A stretch of DNA of 34,525 nt from CAYMJV01 sp964390545 (GTDB lineage Bacteria > Desulfobacterota > BSN033 > UBA1163). Each line of letters starts with the position of its first letter. The first letter of the stretch is position 1. The stretch lies in assembly GCA_964390545.1 (NCBI GenBank), contig CAYMJV010000029.1:1-34525 (forward strand), in the 5' to 3' direction. The translations under genes were made by a program, and so were the position numbers. This document shows positions 7,748-16,259 of this stretch, piece after piece. Under the pieces are notes generated by a model. That model searched no databases. It was not told where the DNA came from and worked only from the letters and a program-made list of their open reading frames with translations.

Positions 7748-7904
7748 CCTGCCTTCGCCGAAGCGGCTTCGCGCAGGCAGGCCAAATCACAAGCACCAAA
7801 TTCCAAACAAGTACCCCTGCCTACCGGCAGGCAGGAATGAGCCAAATTCGAAATCCCCCTCACCCTTCCCCTCTCCCCAATGGGGAGAGGGATGGGGTGA
7901 GGGG
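7748..7904. repeat. Cluster of three palindromic intergenic repeats
   Basis: Three palindromes lie between DUF763 and endonuclease Q. The first has CCTGCC (7748-7753) and GGCAGG (7776-7781) with CGAAG/CTTCG inside. The second is a 20-bp unit at 7816-7835 (CCTGCCTACCGGCAGGCAGG), present as an exact inverted copy at 19993-20012. The third is an approximately 50-bp near-perfect palindrome at 7855-7904, with outer arms CCCCTCACCC and GGGGTGAGGGG, whose arms recur at 19820-20022. The rest of the gap, with repeated TTTGGGATTT-like pieces (7920-7950), is also repeat-like. No gene is seen here. Confidence 0.75.
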
Positions 7905-7955
7905 TTATTGGAGATTGGAGTTTGGGATTTATTTAGAATTTGGGATTTTAGAGTT

Positions 7956-9206
7956 ATGAGGTTCATAGCTGATTTTCATATTCATTCCAAATACAGTCGG
8001 GCCACCAGCAAGAATATGGAGGTGGAGACCCTGGCTCAGTGGGCGAAGAAGAAGGGGATTACGCTCCTTGGAACAGGAGACTTTACCCATCCCACCTATT
8101 TTGCAGAGTTAAGAGCGAAGTTAGAACCTCTGGGAAATGGCCTCCTCAAGTTGAAGAAAGGGGATCAAGAGATCCGTTACATTTTGACGACTGAGGTGAG
8201 CAATATGTACACCCAGGGTGGAAAGGGGAGAAGAATCCACACTCTCATTTTCGCTCCGAGTTTCGAAGTGGTAGAGGCCATTCGTTCTAAACTGGGAAAC
8301 CTCGGGAAGCTCTCGTCTGATGGACGGCCCATTTTCAGTTTTGCAGCGAAAGAATTGGTGAAGATGATCCTCGATATATCACCCGACTGTCTCATCATTC
8401 CCGCCCATGCCTGGACGCCCTGGTTTTCGATCTTTGGGGCTAATTCAGGATTCGATTCGATAGAAGAATGTTTCGGGGAGATGACCCCTCATATCCACGC
8501 CATTGAAACGGGGCTCTCTTCTGATCCAGAGATGAACTGGAGGCTCTCCGCCCTCGATCCCTTGACTCTTATTTCAAATTCTGATGCCCATTCACCCAAC
8601 CGTCTGGGGAGGGAGGCCAATGCCTTTGATTGCGAAAGGAATTACCGGGAGATCACCGAAGCGATTCGAAAGAAAGACCAGAGAAAGATTCTATTTACCA
8701 TTGAATTCTTCCCGGAAGAGGGGAAGTATCATTATGACGGCCATCGCCAGTGCGGAGTGGTTTTTGCTCCCTCTCAAACCAAGGCCAGTCAATACCTCTG
8801 CCCTCATTGTCACAAGAAGCTGACCGTTGGAGTCATGCATCGCGTGGATGAACTTGCTGATCGTCCTGGAGGGTTCATTCCGAAGAACGCCATCCCTTCG
8901 ATTCATCTCATTCCTTTGGAGGAGATCATTGCAGAGGCCATGGGTTTCCGGATGGGGACAAAGTCTGTCGAATCCGAGTATGAGCGATTGGTGGAAAAAG
9001 GGGGTTCTGAATTTCACATCCTTCTTGAGGCCACTCCGGATGAATTAAAAACCTATGTCCCGGAAAGGATTCTGGAAGGAGTCCTGCGAATGAGGCAGGG
9101 AAAAGTTTCAATCCTTCCAGGCCATGATGGCGTTTATGGGAAGATCAACCTCTTCCCCGAAAAAAAAGAAGGAGAGGAATCGAAAGAGCAACTAAAACTC
9201 TTTTAG
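7956..9206 (+). CDS. Endonuclease Q (PHP domain, TIGR00375 family)
   Basis: Endonuclease Q cuts DNA 5' of deaminated bases and other lesions. The 416-residue protein opens with the PHP metal motif DFHIHSKYS, followed by LLGTGDFTHP and the HAWTPW and SNSDAHSPN metal-binding stretches. The C-terminal half has the family's zinc-finger-like part (CG, then CPHCHKK) and GVMHRVDELADRPGG. The last five residues, QLKLF, resemble the bacterial sliding-clamp binding pentapeptide. The open frame extends to 7908, but those 16 residues are encoded by repeat sequence; ATG 7956 gives the usual start just before the PHP motif. The family call is from memory of characteristic motifs. Confidence 0.85.
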   Translation: MRFIADFHIHSKYSRATSKNMEVETLAQWAKKKGITLLGTGDFTHPTYFAELRAKLEPLGNGLLKLKKGDQEIRYILTTEVSNMYTQGGKGRRIHTLIFAPSFEVVEAIRSKLGNLGKLSSDGRPIFSFAAKELVKMILDISPDCLIIPAHAWTPWFSIFGANSGFDSIEECFGEMTPHIHAIETGLSSDPEMNWRLSALDPLTLISNSDAHSPNRLGREANAFDCERNYREITEAIRKKDQRKILFTIEFFPEEGKYHYDGHRQCGVVFAPSQTKASQYLCPHCHKKLTVGVMHRVDELADRPGGFIPKNAIPSIHLIPLEEIIAEAMGFRMGTKSVESEYERLVEKGGSEFHILLEATPDELKTYVPERILEGVLRMRQGKVSILPGHDGVYGKINLFPEKKEGEESKEQLKLF

Positions 9207-9259
9207 GTTAAGGCTGAGGTTAAGGTTAAGAAGTGCTCAACCTATTTCAAGGGAGGAGA

Positions 9260-9907
9260 ATGATGGACATAGAAGTGGGGGAGAGGATGAGCCTGGTTTG
9301 TCAGAGTCTGATCAAGATGCTGGAACTATCCTTTCATGGGTTCCGAAAACTCTCGGAGGATTCGTTTGCAAAAGTTGAGGAAGCCAGAAAAGAGGTTCAG
9401 CAACAGTCTACTGAATTGGCCAATTTTATTGTTTCGAAAAGCAGCTCGCCCGATCATGGGAAAGAATGGGCAAAGCCTTATCTTTCCATGGCCTCCAGCT
9501 TCGATCGAATGGCCTATAATATTGAGGGAATTGTGGATCGATTGAAGGCGATGACTCGGGATCACGTCCTTTTTAGTGACCGGGCCATTCGAGAGGTGAA
9601 CGACGTTTTTCAGAAAGCCATGGATCTACAGGAAAGCCTTCCTGATCTCATCCTCAACCAGGATAAACATCTCGCTCAACATATCGGGGAACAGGTGAGG
9701 TCGGTCTTTAAAATCGCCAATGGATTTTCTGAGGAACATGAGGACAGAATAATTCAGGGGGTCTGTATGCCAAAATCGTCGCCCATGTACCTGGGGATTC
9801 TGGAATCTCTGAAGGGAATCTTTACTCATATCCTTGAGGTGAGTGGAAAGATTGTCTCTTTGTCCTCTAAATCATCTCCCGAATCCCCGAAGGAGGAAGG
9901 TCGCTGA
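9260..9907 (+). CDS. PhoU-like helical protein
   Basis: The 215-residue protein is almost wholly helical, with heptad-like hydrophobic spacing and two repeats of a PhoU-type pattern. The C-terminal one (YLGILESLKGIFTHILEV) resembles the YLDILHSLERIADH signature of PhoU-like proteins, but with fewer of the metal-binding acidic residues. A role near phosphate or ion transport is possible, but no pst or phosphate transporter gene is adjacent. GGGAGGAGA directly precedes the tandem ATG at 9260, so this start is preferred to the in-frame one at 9233. Its 3' end overlaps the frame of the DUF488 remnant. Confidence 0.6.
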   Translation: MMDIEVGERMSLVCQSLIKMLELSFHGFRKLSEDSFAKVEEARKEVQQQSTELANFIVSKSSSPDHGKEWAKPYLSMASSFDRMAYNIEGIVDRLKAMTRDHVLFSDRAIREVNDVFQKAMDLQESLPDLILNQDKHLAQHIGEQVRSVFKIANGFSEEHEDRIIQGVCMPKSSPMYLGILESLKGIFTHILEVSGKIVSLSSKSSPESPKEEGR

Positions 9908-10232
9908 CGCTCCGTTTGTAAAACAGCCTCTTCAAAACCTGCTCGAGTCCAATGGAATCCAATATGAATATTTGGAGAAGGAATTAGGCGGTTTCAGAAA
10001 GGGGGGTTATCCCGCCTATATGGAGGCCGACTCCTTCCGTAAAGGGCTGGAAAGATTAGAGAAGATAGGCAGGGAAAGAACGAGTGCGTTTTTCTATGCC
10101 GAAAAATTTCCCTGGAGATGCCACCGGCGCTGGGTGGCAAGAAAATTGACTGAAGGAGGATGGAAGGTCATCCATATCATAGAGAGAGGGAGGATCTGGG
10201 TTCCACGGAAAGGAGATCATAAAATAATTTGA
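9843..10232 (+). pseudogene. N-terminally truncated DUF488 gene
   Basis: From about residue 24 on, this frame matches the DUF488 family: LLESNGIQYEYLEKELGG, a Tyr/Met-rich middle, then KFPWRCHRRWVA and WKVIHI near the end. The usual first 35 residues (the YTIGHS start and the LVDVR strand) are missing; upstream the frame runs into the end of the PhoU-like gene in another frame. The only in-frame start, GTG 9843, lies inside that gene. Fusion of a deletion end to the PhoU-like tail near 9880-9905 is the simplest explanation. A short functional product cannot be ruled out. Confidence 0.55.
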
Positions 10233-10256
10233 CAACTCTTTTTTTTATTTTAAAAA
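10229..10256 (+). promoter_or_regulatory. Possible promoter for the stand-alone tolC-like gene
   Basis: TTGACA at 10229-10234 is followed after 16 T-rich bases by TAAAAA (10251-10256). The -10 match is poor, but the region is the only strong -35 in the 153-base gap before the gene at 10386. The T-tract that forms the spacer has no GC hairpin in front of it, so it is not a terminator. Confidence 0.3.
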
Positions 10257-10385
10257 TGGATTATCTTTCAACAGATGTATTCGAATGGTTGATCGCACGT
10301 CGGCCTTTCGCTCATTTCGATGGTAGACAGCATTTTGGATATCTTTTAACAGGGTTTCAACGAATTGAAAGGAGGAAATAACTCC

Positions 10386-11696
10386 ATGAGAATGACGTGG
10401 ACCGTAGGATTCATTCTGTTGGCCATTTTTGCTGGAGCGACGGTATGGGGGCAAGCATCACAGCAACCGCTGACCCTTGAAGAGGGGATTAAGATTGCCT
10501 TGGAAAAGAATCTGACTCTCCATTCTGCCGTAATAGGGATTGAAGGTTCTGAATTCAGACGTAAGGAAGCGATCACAAACTTCCTTCCTCTATGGACGGG
10601 GCAATACAGTTGGACCCGATATGATAGCCCAGCCGTAGTAGGGTTTGGGGGAGCCTCTGGTCTTGGTTTTGCAAGTCGGGACCTCTACAACTTGAATAGT
10701 ACTGTTCAACAGCCCGTATTTACTGGTGGGTTGAACCTAGCCAATTATCGGTTCGCGAGGCTAGGAGTGGATCTCTCAAAGGCAAGTGTAGAGACGGCAA
10801 AGCGGGATATTATCCTTCAAGTGAGGGTAGGGTACTTTAGTATCTTAAAGGCCCAAAAGTTCCGAGACGTGGCCGAACAGCAGGTGAAACAGTTCGAGGC
10901 ACAATTGGAGGTAACCAAAGCCTTCTTCGATGTTGGAATTGTTCCTAAGAATGATCTCCTTCAGGCAGAGGTGAATCTGGCTAATGCCAGGCAGGCACTG
11001 GTCAAGGCAGAGAATGATGTGGCAACGACCAAGGCTTCATTCAATGCGCTGCTCAGAAGGGAGATTAATACTCCCCTCGAGGTGGTCGATATTCTTGCAT
11101 ACAAACCCTTTCCGCTTGGGTTCGATGCGGCTCTTGAAGAGGCGCTGTGGCAGAGGCCAGAGGTAAAGGCCGCTCAATTGAACATCGACCAGGCAAAGGA
11201 GAACGTGAAGGTTGCTAGAAGTGGATTCTTCCCAACGATCAGCCTTGCGGGAAACTATGCTCGGGTATCCGATGCGGCAGGACTCAATGGTGACATGAAA
11301 GATGATAGGTGGACGATCCAGGGATTAGCTACAATCACCCTTTGGAATTGGGGAAATACGGTTTATAAAGTAGGGGAGAATAAGGTGAAGGTCAACCAGG
11401 CAGAAGATTCAAAAACTCAACTTATTGACTCAATTACGTTAGAGGTGAAGGATGACTATCTTAACATGCAGGTGGCAGAAAAAAATATAAGTGTTTCAGA
11501 GAAGTCTATTGAGCAGGCTGAAGAGAATTTAAGAATGAACGAGGAGAGATATAAATACCAAGTGGCGACACAAACAGATGTGATCAATGCCGTTACTTTA
11601 CTAACCCAGGCGAGGGTGAATTACTATGGAGCGCTAAGCGATTTCAACGTCGCTAAGGCACAATTGGAACGGGCCATGGGAAGGATGTACCCTTGA
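10386..11696 (+). CDS. TolC-family outer membrane efflux protein
   Basis: Trimeric outer membrane channel used by tripartite efflux pumps or type I secretion. The 436-residue protein has a signal peptide (MRMTWTVGFILLAIFAGATVWGQA, cut after about residue 23), then two repeats of the OEP pattern, each starting with LTLEEGIKIALEKN- or EALWQRPEVKAAQLN-like helices and a SLAGNYARVSD-type strand pair. GGAGG 10 bases before ATG 10386 supports this start over the in-frame 10365. It converges on the outer membrane gene of the RND operon, and no pump gene stands next to it on the same strand, so its partner is unknown. Confidence 0.88.
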   Translation: MRMTWTVGFILLAIFAGATVWGQASQQPLTLEEGIKIALEKNLTLHSAVIGIEGSEFRRKEAITNFLPLWTGQYSWTRYDSPAVVGFGGASGLGFASRDLYNLNSTVQQPVFTGGLNLANYRFARLGVDLSKASVETAKRDIILQVRVGYFSILKAQKFRDVAEQQVKQFEAQLEVTKAFFDVGIVPKNDLLQAEVNLANARQALVKAENDVATTKASFNALLRREINTPLEVVDILAYKPFPLGFDAALEEALWQRPEVKAAQLNIDQAKENVKVARSGFFPTISLAGNYARVSDAAGLNGDMKDDRWTIQGLATITLWNWGNTVYKVGENKVKVNQAEDSKTQLIDSITLEVKDDYLNMQVAEKNISVSEKSIEQAEENLRMNEERYKYQVATQTDVINAVTLLTQARVNYYGALSDFNVAKAQLERAMGRMYP

Positions 11697-11779
11697 AAGC
11701 CTAATTTCGAATTTCAACGTCTAAGAATTCTAACACCCTTGGACGCGACGTTTCCGATTTTGGTTGTGAGTTTGCTATC

Positions 11780-13141
11780 TTATTGCTTAGCGTTTCTTTC
11801 TCCGAGTGTTCCCGTGGCCCATTCATAGGTGACGCGGGCCACCAGATAGTCCCGCTGCGCGCGCGCAAGATTTCCCTTGGCCTGCACCAGGCCTAGTTGG
11901 GCATCATCTACTTCGAGCTTCGTTTTGACACCATATTCGTATCCCTTTTCAGCCATGGTGAGGAGACGTTCCGCCCGAGCGACGGTACCTGAAATCGCCT
12001 TAATGATCTCTCCAGCCTCTCGGACGGCATTGACCGTGTCACGGACTTCCAATCGGATGGAATCGAGCAGTTTGGCCTCCTCGATCTTGAGTGTTGCTAG
12101 ATTGCTTTTGGCCTGGGAAACTCGTCCGCGCGTTCGGAGACCATCAAAAATAGGGTAGGTGACATAGAGCCCTACTGACCATGCCTGCCCATCTGCATGC
12201 TGATCCTGTCCTACGTCAAGATCCCGCCAGCCATATCCTGCCTTAAAGTCCAAGCGAGGTTTGTCTCCTGCCCGGACGATCTTGATCAGTTCCTCGGCGA
12301 CTTGTATTCGTCGACGGAGGTCAGAGAGTTCCGGTCTGTTTTTTCTTGCGACTTCCTCTGCTTCTCCGTACTCGGGGTAGGAGGAGATCGCCGTTTCTAG
12401 GGTTCCCTTGATATCCACTTCCTTTCCGTCGGTTCCTAGCAAAAACCGAAGTCTTTCTCTTGAGATCCAGATGAGGTTCTCTCCCCGGATGACTGCAGGC
12501 TGGGCGTTCTCGACATCCACTTTCCCGACCAGCACATCGTAGTCGGTAGCCACTCCGGTGGCATGCTTCTTACTAGCTTCATCGTAATGACGTCTCTTCT
12601 GTTCCAGATTTTGTATGGCAATGGCATGAAGTTCTTTGGCAAGGAGGACATCATGAAACGATGCGGAGACATCTCGAAAAGCGGCCTGGCGAAAGATTCG
12701 TAACTGGTCCTCAGCGGTGGCGATCCCTACCTTGGCGGCGCGCATCGCTGCCCCGACCTGTCCCCACGTAAAAAGAGCCTGTGAGAGTCCCACCTCGGCG
12801 GAGCGAGTGTTGCTGTTCAATGGCATAAGGGGACCCAAGGCCTTTTGGCTCTCATCCTTTGCGTTGGCAGCGTGAGAGGTGATGATGAGTTGAGGAAGGG
12901 CCGCCGCCCGCTCTGTAACGTAGATCCCTTCCACCATGTTCCGGTATTCGCGAGCCCTCTGGATGTCGTGGTTTTTTTCTGCCGCGATACGAAGGGCCTC
13001 CTCCAGGGTGAGGACCCGGGTCTCTTTTTCTTCTCCATAAGCCAAGGTGAAAGCAAGAGGTCCAGGAAAGACGATCAGCAAAAGAAGAATGATGGAGAAG
13101 AAGAGACTCTTCCGGCCTGTTGTCGCAACCATCCTGAGCAT
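11780..13141 (-). CDS. TolC-family outer membrane factor of the RND operon
   Basis: Outer membrane channel of the tripartite pump encoded just upstream. The 453-residue protein has a signal peptide with a long hydrophobic core (about 13-35), then LTLEEALRIAAEKNHDIQ, the first OEP repeat, and a second from EEVARKNRPELSDLRRRI. Helical hairpins rich in Ala and Glu form the periplasmic tunnel. The start ATG at 13141 is three bases after the pump's stop and has AAGGAGGG upstream, so it is translated from the same mRNA. It is clearly different in sequence from the plus-strand TolC-like protein that converges on it. Confidence 0.9.
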   Translation of the reverse strand: MLRMVATTGRKSLFFSIILLLLIVFPGPLAFTLAYGEEKETRVLTLEEALRIAAEKNHDIQRAREYRNMVEGIYVTERAAALPQLIITSHAANAKDESQKALGPLMPLNSNTRSAEVGLSQALFTWGQVGAAMRAAKVGIATAEDQLRIFRQAAFRDVSASFHDVLLAKELHAIAIQNLEQKRRHYDEASKKHATGVATDYDVLVGKVDVENAQPAVIRGENLIWISRERLRFLLGTDGKEVDIKGTLETAISSYPEYGEAEEVARKNRPELSDLRRRIQVAEELIKIVRAGDKPRLDFKAGYGWRDLDVGQDQHADGQAWSVGLYVTYPIFDGLRTRGRVSQAKSNLATLKIEEAKLLDSIRLEVRDTVNAVREAGEIIKAISGTVARAERLLTMAEKGYEYGVKTKLEVDDAQLGLVQAKGNLARAQRDYLVARVTYEWATGTLGERNAKQ

Positions 13142-13144
13142 GGA

Positions 13145-16100
13145 TTAGCCCTCCTTTTTCCCTTTCCAGCGTTTCTGTATCCAACTGCCGAAATCATCGA
13201 GAAAAGAGTACATCACCGGTACAACGAGCAAGGTGAGAAAGGTCGACGTGATCAGCCCACCGACGACTGCACGGGCCATGGGTGCCCGCATCTCCGCTCC
13301 TGCCCCAAGTGCGAGAGCAAGGGGCAACATTCCAAAGATCATGGCCAGGGTCGTCATCATGATGGGACGGAGTCTCGTCCGACCTGCTGTGATGAGCGCT
13401 TCTGTCCGGTTCATGCCTCGGGACCGAAGAACCTTGGTAAAATCGACAAGCAGGATCGCATTCTTCGTCACGAGCCCCATCAGCATAATGAGGCCGATGA
13501 GCGACATCATGCTGATCGTATCGCCGGTGAGCAGGAGCATCCCTGCCATCCCGATGAGAGAAAGGGGCAGAGAGAGCATGATCGAGAGCGGATCGATGAA
13601 CGACTCGAATTGGGCCGCCAGGATAAGATAAACAAGAAGGATCGCCAGGATGAGAGCCTCTGCCATGTATCCGAACGACTCTGCCATGTATTCCGCTTCT
13701 CCGGAAAACACCACGTGGTATCCCGGTGCCATATGGATTTGGGAGGCAGCCCTGGCTACCTTTTCTATTGCTGTTCCTAGGGGGAGACGGTCGAGGTTCG
13801 CCGAAATCACGACCTGCCGGGTCAGGTCCTGGCGGTCGATCTCCGAGGGAGTCGACTTTACGGAATAGGAGACCAGTTCGCCCAACGGAATGAGTGTAGG
13901 ACCATTCCCCGGTCTTTGGACAGCCAGCCTGAGCCTTTCAACTTGGGATAGATCTTGCCTGAGTATGTCTGGGAGTCTGACGCGAACGTTCACCGCGTCG
14001 CCGTCCTCGTCCTCATAGGTGGTGACCGCTTGTCCACCCACCAATGTGCCTACCGTCCGCACGATGTTGGCAGTCGTGATTCCAACGTCAACCGCCCGTT
14101 CCCGGTCGACAGTCAAACGGTACTCCGGGATGTCTTGTTCCAGTGTGACTTCGATGTCGACGATTCCCGGAATCTGGTACATCTTCTCTTTTAATGCCGC
14201 AGCATATTTCTTGAGCAGGGAAATATCATCCCCCCGGACATTCACCAGAAGGGGTTTCCGGTTATCCATCCTCCCTGCCTCCGTGATGAAGGGCAGGATC
14301 CCGGGAATCTTCTGGAGACGGGCACGGGTGTCCTCTTGAATCGCTTTCTGTGGACGCCTCCTCTCCTCGCGGTCGGCCAGCTTGACATAAACCTTCGCAT
14401 CACGGACGGTTCCCTGGTCGCCAGCTCCGATCGTGGCATAGGTATGTTGAATCTCGGGGATTCCTTTCAGAACATTTAAGACAGCCCGGACTCTTCCCCG
14501 CGTCTCCTCCACGGAGGCGTCCGGGGCGGTCGTGAAGTTTACTTCAAATTCTCCTTGGTCGTACCCGGGAAAGAACTCGCTCTGGAGAAAGAACTTGAAG
14601 ACCACCAGACCAGCCACAAGAGAGAGGAACGCGGTCAGGAGGACTGTTTTTCGGTGCCTCAGAGTCCAGGCAATGACGAGGCGGTAACGATCTGCGGTTC
14701 GGTCAAACCAGTTGTTGAATCGGTCGAGAACCCGGGCCACCAGGTGTCTTTTCCCCTTCCTCTCAATATCCGGGTCGTACCATCGGGAAGAGAGCATGGG
14801 GTCGAGGGTAAACGAAACAAAGAGGGAGATCAGAACCGCAAAGGTCACCGTCATCCCGAACTGGAAGAAAATGCGGCCCACGATCCCCTTCATAAATGCG
14901 ACAGGAACGAAAACCGCCACAATGGAGAAAGTGGTGGCGAGGACGGCAAGTCCAATTTCACTGGTCCCTTCTCGAGCGGCTTCGAAGTGATCCTGCCCGC
15001 GCTCGAGGTGGCGAACGATGTTCTCCCGGACGACAATGGCATCATCAATGAGAAGTCCGATGGCGAGGGAGAGAGCCATCAAGGTTATCACATTAAGCGT
15101 CATACCCATGAAGTTCATAATAATGAAAGAGGAGATCACAGAAATAGGAAGCGTCAGGCCTGTAATCACGGTGGAACGCCAGGAATTGAGGAATAAGAAG
15201 ACGATGAAAATAGTTAAGATGCCCCCGAGGATGAGGGTGTCTTGGACATCCCGGACAGAATCACGGATTATGATCGATCCGTCGCGCACGGTCTCGATCT
15301 TTGTCCCTGGAGGAAGTTCGGGCTGAAGCTTAGCAATCTCCTTCTTCACCAGGTCCGCCACCCCCACAACGTTTGCTCCAGACTGTTTGAGGATGTCCAG
15401 CGAAACAGCCTGGACGCCATTGACAAAGGCCAGAGACCGCTGCTCCTCGATGCCATCCTTGACCTCGGCCACCTCAGATAGCATGACGGGACGGCCATTG
15501 CGCTGGCCGATGACCATCGTTTTGAATCTCTCCGCGACATCCGGCTTTCCCGAAATGCGCAGAGGGTATTCGGAACTGTTGCGATTGAGCCTGCCGAGGG
15601 GCGTGTTGACATTTTCTGACTGAAGGCCTGCGATCACTTCATCCACGCCCATTCCAAGCGCTTCCAGGCGGGAAGGATTAATATTGATGTTCACCTCACG
15701 CTTCGATTGCCCGACCAGGTCAACCTTTCCTACGCCAGAAATGTTTTCGAAACGGCGTTTGATTTTCTTCTCGACCAGGGTGGTCAGGTCCTTGGGAGAA
15801 AGGGCATCCGAACGTACGGCCAGAGAGATGATCGGAATAGAGGAGAAATCAAGTTTCTGGATGATCGGTTCCTCGATCCCTTGGGGCAGGTCGCCCCGGA
15901 TGGCGTTGATCTTGGCACGGGCCTCCTGGGAGGCTTCATTGATCTTGACTTCCAGATTGAATTCGACGACGACCAACGATACACTTTCCCGAGAGGTGGA
16001 TGTCACATGCTTGACACCGGAGATCGGGTTAACGGCCTCCTCGATGCGCTTCGTTACCTCCCGTTCCACCGTCTCGGGAGAGGCCCCCGGGTATTTGGTG

Positions 16101-16258
16101 ATGATCGAAAGGACCGGGATTTCCACATCCGGAAACATGTCGATGGCTAAGCGACGGTAGGAGAAAATCCCCAGGATGACTAAGGCCAGCATCATCACCG
16201 CTGCGAAGATGGGCCGCTTGATCGAGAGATCAGAAAGAAACATCCTCCTGGCTTCCAT
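13145..16258 (-). CDS. RND multidrug efflux transporter, HAE1 (AcrB/MexB-like) type
   Basis: Proton-driven inner membrane pump that exports toxic compounds through adaptor and outer membrane channel. At 1037 residues it has full family length: LSIKRPIFAAVMM at the N-terminus, a first large periplasmic loop, membrane segment 4 with the proton-relay pair in GLLIDDAIVVREN, a second loop, and segment 10 with the relay Lys in LMGLVTKNAILLVDF. Both relay sites are intact, so it should be active. Start ATG 16258 is chosen because GGAGG lies 6 bases upstream; the frame extends 12 bases further to 16270. It overlaps or abuts the adaptor gene's stop, showing coupling. Substrate range cannot be read from sequence. 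Confidence 0.95.
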   Translation of the reverse strand: MEARRMFLSDLSIKRPIFAAVMMLALVILGIFSYRRLAIDMFPDVEIPVLSIITKYPGASPETVEREVTKRIEEAVNPISGVKHVTSTSRESVSLVVVEFNLEVKINEASQEARAKINAIRGDLPQGIEEPIIQKLDFSSIPIISLAVRSDALSPKDLTTLVEKKIKRRFENISGVGKVDLVGQSKREVNININPSRLEALGMGVDEVIAGLQSENVNTPLGRLNRNSSEYPLRISGKPDVAERFKTMVIGQRNGRPVMLSEVAEVKDGIEEQRSLAFVNGVQAVSLDILKQSGANVVGVADLVKKEIAKLQPELPPGTKIETVRDGSIIIRDSVRDVQDTLILGGILTIFIVFLFLNSWRSTVITGLTLPISVISSFIIMNFMGMTLNVITLMALSLAIGLLIDDAIVVRENIVRHLERGQDHFEAAREGTSEIGLAVLATTFSIVAVFVPVAFMKGIVGRIFFQFGMTVTFAVLISLFVSFTLDPMLSSRWYDPDIERKGKRHLVARVLDRFNNWFDRTADRYRLVIAWTLRHRKTVLLTAFLSLVAGLVVFKFFLQSEFFPGYDQGEFEVNFTTAPDASVEETRGRVRAVLNVLKGIPEIQHTYATIGAGDQGTVRDAKVYVKLADREERRRPQKAIQEDTRARLQKIPGILPFITEAGRMDNRKPLLVNVRGDDISLLKKYAAALKEKMYQIPGIVDIEVTLEQDIPEYRLTVDRERAVDVGITTANIVRTVGTLVGGQAVTTYEDEDGDAVNVRVRLPDILRQDLSQVERLRLAVQRPGNGPTLIPLGELVSYSVKSTPSEIDRQDLTRQVVISANLDRLPLGTAIEKVARAASQIHMAPGYHVVFSGEAEYMAESFGYMAEALILAILLVYLILAAQFESFIDPLSIMLSLPLSLIGMAGMLLLTGDTISMMSLIGLIMLMGLVTKNAILLVDFTKVLRSRGMNRTEALITAGRTRLRPIMMTTLAMIFGMLPLALALGAGAEMRAPMARAVVGGLITSTFLTLLVVPVMYSFLDDFGSWIQKRWKGKKEG

Positions 16259-16259
16259 G

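Noticed and set aside
7738..7959. 73-residue plus-strand open frame
   Set aside because: It is formed entirely from palindromic repeats and the TTTGGGATTT-type pieces.
12845..13780. 311-residue plus-strand open frame
   Set aside because: It lies opposite the outer membrane and RND pump genes, which have strong family motifs. Its composition (many His, Arg, Glu in tracts) is that of an antisense shadow.
14555..15196. 213-residue plus-strand open frame
   Set aside because: Fully antisense to the RND pump; low-complexity charged sequence with no recognisable motif.
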